Assembly (NCBI GenBank): GCA_027295145.1
Contig: JAPULJ010000173.1
Span: forward strand, 1-36,278
Reading direction: 5' to 3'
Length of the DNA stretch: 36,278 nucleotides
From: Alphaproteobacteria bacterium
GTDB lineage: Bacteria; Pseudomonadota; Alphaproteobacteria; JAPULJ01
The position numbers were made by a program, and so were the translations under genes. Every line of letters starts with the position of its first letter. The first letter of the stretch is position 1. Positions 30,770-36,278 of this stretch are shown here, in pieces. The notes below the pieces were generated by a model that saw nothing but the letters and a program-made list of their open reading frames with translations, made no database searches and had not been told where the DNA came from.

Positions 30770-33700
30770 ATGCCTGATTTTGCGATACCCGAAGAGTCTA
30801 CGGCGGGTAAACATGTCGGCCGACGGATGCTGCGGGTCGAGGACCGCGCTCTGTTAAAGGGACAGGGGCAATTCGTCGACGATATCCCGACCAAGAAAAG
30901 CACTCTGCACGCTGCCTTCTTGCGCTCGCCCCACGCCCACGCCGAGATTGTTTTGATTGACTGCTCCGAGGCGTTGAAATTGTCCGGCGTATTTGAAGTG
31001 GTCATCGGCGAGGATATGGTCCAGAAGACCGATCCGCTGATCGTCGGCTTCGAAAATCCCATCGACTACCACGGTCTAGCCATCGACAAAGTGCGCTATG
31101 TCGGCGAGCCGGTGGCGGTCGTCGCCGCCGTGGACCGTTACCGCGCCGAGGATGCGCTGGATCTGATAAAGATCGAATACAAAGTGCTGCCCGCTGTAGT
31201 TGACCCGCTGAAAGCGGCCGAGCCCGAAGCGCCGCTGTTACATCCCCGGGCCGCATCGAATTGCGTGTCAAAACGCAATTTCATTCATGGCGATCCGCAC
31301 AAAGCCTTTGCCGAAGCCGAACACACCGCGGAACTGACAATCCGCTATCCGCGCAACTCGATCACGCCGATCGAGACTTACGCCATCGTCGCGGAGTATG
31401 TGGAAGAGACCGACGGCTTCGACGTGATGTCCAACTTCCAGGGACCTTTCTCCGTGCATACGGTGATGGCGCTGGCGCTTCGCATCCGTACCGCCGCCTT
31501 GCGTCACCGAAGCCCGAAGAATTCCGGCGGTAGTTTCGGCTCCAAGCTGGTGATCTTTCCGTATATCGTCGTGCTGTGCGTGCTGGCACGCAAGGTCGGG
31601 CGCCCTATCAAATGGATCGAGGACCGGCTGGAGCACCTTTCCGCGTCCAGCGTCGCGCCCAACCGCGTGACCAAGATCGAGGCCGCCTACACCAAGCACG
31701 GCAAATTAACCGGCTTGCGGCTGACCCATTGGGACGATCATGGCGCCTATCTGCGTGCGCCCATGCCGGCGCCGATTTACCGTATGCACGGGGTTTCGAC
31801 CAACGGCTACGACATTCGCAACCTTGAGGTCACCAACCACATCATCATCACCAACAAATGCCCAACGGGCGCAGTGCGCGGCTTCGGCGGCCCGCAACTA
31901 TACTTCGCGGTCGAGCGCATGATGCACAAGATCGCAGTCTCGCTCGGCATGGATCCACTGGAATTGATCCGCAAAAATTTGGTCAAGGCCAACCAGTTCC
32001 CCTACCAGGCGATCGCGGGCGCATTGTTCGATTCCGGCGACTACCATCGAACAATCGACGAAACCGTAAAGGACGGCGATCTAGCCGAACTGAAAAAGCG
32101 CCGGGACGTGGCGCGCAAAGCGGGCAGGCTGTACGGCATCGGCTACGCTGCTTGCATCGAACCCAGCCAGTCCAACATGGGCTACATCTCCACCCTGAAA
32201 ACCGGCGAAGAGCGGGATCGCGCGGGGCGAAAGGACGGCGCCGTGGCCTCTGTCACCGTCTCCGTCGACGCGCTCGGTTCGGTCAATGTAGTGGGCGATT
32301 CCGTGCCCCAGGGCCAGGGCCACCAGACCGCGTTGGCGCAGATCGTTGCCGATCAGCTTGGCCTCGATCCCAAAGATATATTTGTCGCACTCGACACTGA
32401 CACGGCCAAAGACGGCTGGTCGATTGCCGCGGGAAACTATTCCTGCCGGTTCGCGCCGGCATCGGCGAGCGCCGCGCACGAAGCTGCGCAGCGCGTGCGG
32501 GACAAAATGGCGCTTATCGCCGCCACCACGCTGAACCTGCCGGCAGGGGATTTGGCGTTCTCAAACGGTAAGATTCACGCCCAGAACAACCCAGATAACG
32601 CGATCCCCTTCTACAGGGTCGGCGGCATTGCTCATTGGTCGCCGTCCAGCCTTCCAGATGGCATGGAGCCTGGCATCCGCGAAACCTCCATGTGGAACGC
32701 GCCGGAACTTACGCCGACCACCGCCAACGACGAAATCAACACATCACTGGCCTATGGTTTTGGTTTCGATTTCTGCGGCGTGGAAGTGGATCCCGACACG
32801 GGCGTTGTGCGCGTCGACAAATACGTCACCGCCCACGATTGCGGTACCATCCTCAATCCGGGGCTGGCCGAGGGGCAGATCCGTGGCTCCTGGGCCTCAG
32901 GTTATGGGGCGAGTTTCCTGGAGGAATTTTGTTACGACGACGACGGCAGTTTCCTTTCGGGCACGTTCGCCGAGTATCTGGTTCCGAGCGCCGCTGAATT
33001 GCCGGATCTCACATTGGTGCATCCGACGCCAAACCCCTCGCCCTACACGCGATTAGGCGCCAAGGGCATTGCCGAAGGCAACCAGTACACCACTCCGGTC
33101 TGCATCGCCAACGCGGTCGCAGATTCGCTAGGCATCGAAGATGTGCAACTGCCGCTGAACCCGGCCAGGGTGCTGGGCTGGATCAAATACAGCGAGCAGC
33201 CTCCGTCCGGACGCTCAGCGCCCGAGATTGTGACGGACGGCAAGCGCCCGACCATTGACGGCGCCGGTGAAATTGAAGTGCCGGCGCCGCCCCTAAAGGT
33301 GTGGGACATTCTGCTCGATCCAAATCAGATGGCAAAAATCGTGCCCGGCTGTGAAGCGCTTGAGGTGGTTGGCGAAAACAGCTTCCGAGGCTCGATCATA
33401 CTAGGCGTGGGCCCCGTAAAAGGCCGTTTTGATGCGCGGATAGAACTGACCGACCTCGACAAACCCAATCGCGCCAACCTCGTCGGCTCGGCCATTGGCG
33501 TGCTTGGCTCCTCGCGTGGCAATGGGTCTTTCATGTTGACGCCAACAGGCGCGGGCACGCTGGTCAAGTACAGCTATTCCGTCGAGCTGTCGGGAAAGGT
33601 TGCCGCCGTCGGTGGCCGGCTGATCCGCGGTGCGGCGCGGCATTTGATCGACCGCTTCATGCGCGCACTAGTACGCCAGGCCATCGGCGACGAACAGGAG

Positions 33701-33772
33701 GCCCAACCCCGCCCAGCGGGGTCCGGTTCGCTCTGGGCGAAGATCAAAATTATGCTCGGGGGCGGCCGATGA
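30770..33772 (+). CDS. Molybdenum hydroxylase large subunit fused to a CoxG/SRPBCC domain
   Basis: This is a 1000-residue protein. Residues 16-805 are the molybdopterin-binding subunit of the xanthine dehydrogenase/CO dehydrogenase family: GRRMLRVEDRALLKGQGQFVDDI, GGSFGSK (253-259), GAVRGFGGPQ (368-376 region), QGQGH (514-518) and GAKGIAEG with the catalytic glutamate E769. The active-site loop is of the xanthine dehydrogenase type RGFGGPQ and not the CO dehydrogenase type AYRCSFR, so CO oxidation is unlikely. Residues about 830-975 form a CoxG-like SRPBCC domain (PPLKVWDILLDPNQMAKIVPGCE, GPVKGRFDARIEL, LVKYSYSVELSGKVAAVGGRLI), normally a separate membrane-recruiting assembly protein. It likely hydroxylates an N-heteroaromatic ring. 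ATG 30770 has a weak ribosome site. Confidence 0.88.
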   Translation: MPDFAIPEESTAGKHVGRRMLRVEDRALLKGQGQFVDDIPTKKSTLHAAFLRSPHAHAEIVLIDCSEALKLSGVFEVVIGEDMVQKTDPLIVGFENPIDYHGLAIDKVRYVGEPVAVVAAVDRYRAEDALDLIKIEYKVLPAVVDPLKAAEPEAPLLHPRAASNCVSKRNFIHGDPHKAFAEAEHTAELTIRYPRNSITPIETYAIVAEYVEETDGFDVMSNFQGPFSVHTVMALALRIRTAALRHRSPKNSGGSFGSKLVIFPYIVVLCVLARKVGRPIKWIEDRLEHLSASSVAPNRVTKIEAAYTKHGKLTGLRLTHWDDHGAYLRAPMPAPIYRMHGVSTNGYDIRNLEVTNHIIITNKCPTGAVRGFGGPQLYFAVERMMHKIAVSLGMDPLELIRKNLVKANQFPYQAIAGALFDSGDYHRTIDETVKDGDLAELKKRRDVARKAGRLYGIGYAACIEPSQSNMGYISTLKTGEERDRAGRKDGAVASVTVSVDALGSVNVVGDSVPQGQGHQTALAQIVADQLGLDPKDIFVALDTDTAKDGWSIAAGNYSCRFAPASASAAHEAAQRVRDKMALIAATTLNLPAGDLAFSNGKIHAQNNPDNAIPFYRVGGIAHWSPSSLPDGMEPGIRETSMWNAPELTPTTANDEINTSLAYGFGFDFCGVEVDPDTGVVRVDKYVTAHDCGTILNPGLAEGQIRGSWASGYGASFLEEFCYDDDGSFLSGTFAEYLVPSAAELPDLTLVHPTPNPSPYTRLGAKGIAEGNQYTTPVCIANAVADSLGIEDVQLPLNPARVLGWIKYSEQPPSGRSAPEIVTDGKRPTIDGAGEIEVPAPPLKVWDILLDPNQMAKIVPGCEALEVVGENSFRGSIILGVGPVKGRFDARIELTDLDKPNRANLVGSAIGVLGSSRGNGSFMLTPTGAGTLVKYSYSVELSGKVAAVGGRLIRGAARHLIDRFMRALVRQAIGDEQEAQPRPAGSGSLWAKIKIMLGGGR

Positions 33773-34587
33773 AACCAGCTCCTTTCGATTACATCCGTGT
33801 CGACAGTGTTGATGAAGCCGTGGAATTGCTGGGCGAATATGGCGACGACGCACGTATCATCGCTGGCGGTCAGTCGTTGATGCCGATGCTGAACATGCGT
33901 TTGGCACGACCCGAAGTGTTGATCGATATCGCCCGCGTCCCCGAATTGGCTGGGATCAAGAGTGACGCAAACGCGGTCACAATTGGTGCTGTCACCACCC
34001 AGGGTGCGCTGGAAGAATGGGACGGTTTAGCCACGATGCTTCCTATTGTCGCGCAAGCGTTGCCAAATATTGGTCACTTCCAAACGCGCAACAGGGGCAC
34101 CGTTTGCGGATCGCTCTGTCACGCCGATCCCAGCTCGGAGTTGCCACTCTGTCTTGCCCTCTTGGGCGGCGAGGTCGAATTGTGCAGCAAGCGTGACACC
34201 CGCCGGCTTGCGGCGGACGACTTTCAGATTGGCGTGCTGACCACGGCCAAGGAACCGGACGAAATGGCCACATGCGCGATATTTCCCAAGGCGGCGGAAG
34301 ACGCGAGCTACGCTTTTGCGGAATTCCATCGCCGCCATGGCGACTTCGCGATTGTCGCCGTTGCGGCTATGCGGTCCGGCAACACAGTGCGCCTGGCCGT
34401 TGGCGGTGTCGCCGATCGGCCCGAAGTGCGCGAGTGGCAGGGTCTGGAAAACAACGTCATCGACGATGCGTTGAACGATTTTGCCTGGGACATGGGCGGC
34501 AGCGACGACATTCATGCAACCGCCCGGTTTCGTCGAGAGCTGGTCCGCCATATGGGCCGGCAGTTGATCGAGGAGACTGCCCAATGA
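33769..34587 (+). CDS. Molybdenum hydroxylase FAD-binding medium subunit (CoxM-like)
   Basis: This 272-residue subunit has the two FAD-binding motifs of the family, AGGQSLMPMLNMRLARPEVLIDI (first half within residues 32-54) and IGHFQTRNRGTVCGSLCHADPSSE (about 100-123), and the IGAVTTQ segment between them. It passes electrons from the 2Fe-2S clusters to the external acceptor. No 4Fe-4S insertion of the 4-hydroxybenzoyl-CoA reductase type is visible. It overlaps the large subunit by 4 bp (ATGA) and the small subunit by 4 bp, so the three subunits should be made in equal amounts. Confidence 0.9.
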   Translation: MKPAPFDYIRVDSVDEAVELLGEYGDDARIIAGGQSLMPMLNMRLARPEVLIDIARVPELAGIKSDANAVTIGAVTTQGALEEWDGLATMLPIVAQALPNIGHFQTRNRGTVCGSLCHADPSSELPLCLALLGGEVELCSKRDTRRLAADDFQIGVLTTAKEPDEMATCAIFPKAAEDASYAFAEFHRRHGDFAIVAVAAMRSGNTVRLAVGGVADRPEVREWQGLENNVIDDALNDFAWDMGGSDDIHATARFRRELVRHMGRQLIEETAQ

Positions 34588-35096
34588 AGAGGCTGGATCG
34601 CCACGATCGCCACTTGGTGCGCCTGACGTTGAACGGCGAGCCGGTCGAGGGGTATGCCGAGCCGCGCCTATTGCTAACAGACTTCCTGCGTTATGAGATC
34701 GGCGCAACCGGCACCCATGTCGGTTGCGAGCATGGTATCTGCGGCGCTTGCACCATCCGGATTGACGGCAAAGCGGTGCGATCCTGCCTGATGCTCGCGA
34801 TCCAGGTTGATGGCGCGGAGATCCAGACCATCGAGGGGTTGGCCGAACTTGACGGTAGTTTCGGTGAACTGCAGCAGGCCTTTCACGAAAATTTCGCCCT
34901 ACAATGTGGATTCTGCACGCCCGGCTTTCTGATGTCGCTGAGCGAGTATCTGGAGAAATACCCGGACCCGACGCGCGAGGAAATTAAGATTGCGCTGAGC
35001 GGCAATCTCTGCCGCTGTACCGGCTATCACGAAATCATCAATGCCAGCCTCGACGCCGCAAAAGCGCTTCGGGAAAAAAAGGAAGAAGCCGCCTAG
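34584..35096 (+). CDS. Molybdenum hydroxylase 2Fe-2S small subunit (CoxS-like)
   Basis: This 170-residue protein carries two [2Fe-2S] clusters: plant-ferredoxin type C48, C53, C56 and C68 (GCEHGICGACTIRIDG...SC) and the C-terminal type C108, C111, C143 and C145 (CGFCTPGF, CRCTGYHEI). All eight ligands are present. It moves electrons from the molybdenum site to FAD. ATG at 34584 overlaps the FAD-subunit stop; the longer upstream frame lies within that gene and is rejected. It is the last gene of the three-gene operon, converging on the second CoA ligase. Confidence 0.92.
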   Translation: MKRLDRHDRHLVRLTLNGEPVEGYAEPRLLLTDFLRYEIGATGTHVGCEHGICGACTIRIDGKAVRSCLMLAIQVDGAEIQTIEGLAELDGSFGELQQAFHENFALQCGFCTPGFLMSLSEYLEKYPDPTREEIKIALSGNLCRCTGYHEIINASLDAAKALREKKEEAA

Positions 35097-35132
35097 GCGG
35101 TCCCATCGACTCGTGGAAAGCATATCGGATAC

Positions 35133-35148
35133 GCCCGGAAATTCGGGC
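35133..35148. terminator. Weak bidirectional hairpin between converging genes
   Basis: GCCCG-gaaatt-CGGGC (35133-35148) followed by TCTTA on the plus strand lies in the 58-bp gap between the small hydroxylase subunit and the second CoA ligase. The stem is short and the U-tract poor, but the position between two converging operons suits a terminator. Confidence 0.45.
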
Positions 35149-35154
35149 TCTTAG

Positions 35155-36278
35155 CTAACTGGCCAGACGCTTTTCCAGCTCCTTCACCAGTTCGCCCTTG
35201 ACGATCTTGCGGGTTGGCGTCATCGGCATGGTTTCGATGGTTTCAAGCCGCTCCGGCCATTTCATCTTGGCCACCCCCTGTTCGGCGAGGTAGGCGCACA
35301 CATCGTCCAACGTCATTATCTCTCCGGGGGTCAGCTGCACGAACAGGCAGGCCTTTTCCCCCAAAACAGGATCGGGCATCGGGACGATGGCGGAGAATTG
35401 CACCTTCGGGTGATCGTCTACCAAAGCCTCGACGTCGATCGGATTGATCTTGATACCGCCGCGATTGATGATGTCCTTCACGCGCCCGGTTAGATAGACG
35501 TTGCCATCCTTGTCGATCTTGGCCAGATCGCCTGTACGGAACCAACCGCCTTCCCGCATCGTCGCTAAGTTCGCCTCGTCGTTGTTGAAATAGCCCGCGA
35601 AGACGAAGGCGCCACGCACTTCCAACTCGCCCTCTGCGTCTGGCCCTAGGGTTTTGCCGTCCAGGTCACACACCCGTAGCTCGTGCCCGTCTGGCGGCGT
35701 GCCGACGGAAGTCATGCGGATATAAGTGGGCGCATTGGGCGGGTTGATCATGGACATTAGAATCTCGGTCATGCCGAACATCTGGTAGACAGCGGCGTTC
35801 TTAAACGCATCCTCCACCTGCAAAAACACCTCCGGTGGACAGGCTGCGCCCGCCAGCACAGCCGTTCGGAGCGAGCTGGTTGCGTCCGGCGTCAGCGCTC
35901 CCGATTGCAGCGAGCCCAGGAAATGCGCTGGTGCGCAGAACATAACCGTCGGACGGCACTCCGCCATCGCTTCCGAGAATTTAGCTGGGGAATACATTTC
36001 CATCAGAACCACCGACGCACCGGCGTAGAGCGATATGCCGGCGACGCACATGCCGTAAATGTGGGTAAATGGAGGCGCCGACAGCACCCTGTCGCTTTGC
36101 CGGATATTGCAATCCGAGGACAGCAACCTGTGGCTCGCGCTCAGGGTGCGAAACGAGTGGACGACGGCCTTCGGCTGGGCGGAAGTCCCCGACGTGAACG
36201 CGAGAACGCAAGGATCGTCGGCCGAAGGTGGGTCTTCTATCTCCTTAGGCGCTGCGCTTTCTAAAGCCTCGAAGGCCA
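35155..36278 (-). CDS. Acyl/aryl-CoA ligase (ANL superfamily), second paralog, N-terminus outside the window
   Basis: The frame stays open to the window edge; the visible 373 residues start at ...AFEALESAAPKEIEDPPSADD and contain the AMP-binding LAFTSGTSAQPKAVVHS, FGMTEILMSM, TGDLAKIDKDGNVYLTGRVKDIINRGG and the catalytic lysine in PTRKIVKGELV. It is clearly paralogous to the ligase at 23226-24839, sharing long identical stretches such as GRVKDIINRGG and APPFTH. No internal start should be used; the true N-terminus is beyond 36278. Together the two ligases bracket the hydroxylase and HyuAB genes and may activate two different acids of the pathway, or an intermediate and a side product. Confidence 0.88.
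   Translation of the reverse strand, partial: AFEALESAAPKEIEDPPSADDPCVLAFTSGTSAQPKAVVHSFRTLSASHRLLSSDCNIRQSDRVLSAPPFTHIYGMCVAGISLYAGASVVLMEMYSPAKFSEAMAECRPTVMFCAPAHFLGSLQSGALTPDATSSLRTAVLAGAACPPEVFLQVEDAFKNAAVYQMFGMTEILMSMINPPNAPTYIRMTSVGTPPDGHELRVCDLDGKTLGPDAEGELEVRGAFVFAGYFNNDEANLATMREGGWFRTGDLAKIDKDGNVYLTGRVKDIINRGGIKINPIDVEALVDDHPKVQFSAIVPMPDPVLGEKACLFVQLTPGEIMTLDDVCAYLAEQGVAKMKWPERLETIETMPMTPTRKIVKGELVKELEKRLAS

Noticed and set aside
30770-35096. Aerobic carbon monoxide dehydrogenase
   Set aside because: The large subunit has RGFGGPQ in place of the AYRCSFR loop that carries the copper-binding cysteine; only family-level similarity and the CoxG domain point to CO dehydrogenase.

Overview
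The window is a GC-rich, gene-dense bacterial chromosome segment. Its gene types point to an alphaproteobacterium of the Rhodospirillales kind: DctPQM TRAP transport, GntR regulators, CoxLMS-type molybdenum hydroxylases, ATP-dependent HyuAB, and a grxC-nitrilase pair. Genes are tightly packed, with ATGA, GTGA and TTGA overlaps and many GTG or TTG starts. I see no tRNA, rRNA, CRISPR array, insertion sequence or phage gene. The assignment rests on gene content and style only.

Region 1 (1-11934) begins with the 5' part of a hemolysin III-family membrane protein. It continues with a seven-gene minus-strand operon (632-6781): a GntR/UTRA regulator, the large and small subunits of an aconitase-superfamily hydratase, a PEP mutase/isocitrate lyase-family lyase, an isochorismatase-like amidohydrolase, and two PuuE-like polysaccharide-deacetylase-fold amidohydrolases. 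Divergent from it is a zinc-free quinone oxidoreductase, followed by a TRAP transporter operon (dctP-dctQ-dctM) and a tautomerase-SnoaL fusion gene. Two nearly identical 28-bp palindromes (6791-6818 and 11233-11260) lie in the two divergent promoter regions and tie these genes into one probable GntR regulon. The chemistry suggests uptake and breakdown of a cyclic imide or similar cyclic amide: imide to half-amide, to alkyl-maleate, to alkyl-malate, to pyruvate plus a carboxylic acid.

Region 2 (11931-21733) holds a MATE exporter, a gamma-glutamyltransferase-family enzyme, and an envelope-lipid group (lipid-A-biosynthesis N-terminal domain protein, GT2, ArnT-like GT39, and a protein with two PAP2 phosphatase domains). 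A two-domain hot-dog acyl-CoA hydratase, a Nit-type amidase and glutaredoxin follow.

Region 3 (21734-22937) has a 505-bp stretch without a protein gene next to a cAMP-type Crp regulator whose recognition helix reads RETVAR. The stretch contains a perfect TGTGA-N6-TCACA site, a -10 element at the spacing expected for Crp activation, and about 200 nt that can fold into five hairpins, one with a C8 loop, ending in a strong intrinsic terminator. This is a candidate Crp-controlled small RNA.

Region 4 (23226-36278) is a second catabolic cluster bracketed by two paralogous acyl/aryl-CoA ligases (the last one cut by the window end). Between them are a GntR/FCD regulator, an alpha/beta hydrolase, HyuB and HyuA, and a three-subunit molybdenum hydroxylase whose large subunit carries a fused CoxG/SRPBCC domain. 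A shared motif, AAATAC-N6-TATATWAAAC, sits in both divergent promoter regions (24983-25004 and 30570-30591). A reasonable reading is hydroxylation of an N-heterocycle, ATP-dependent opening of the lactam, and CoA activation of the acid.
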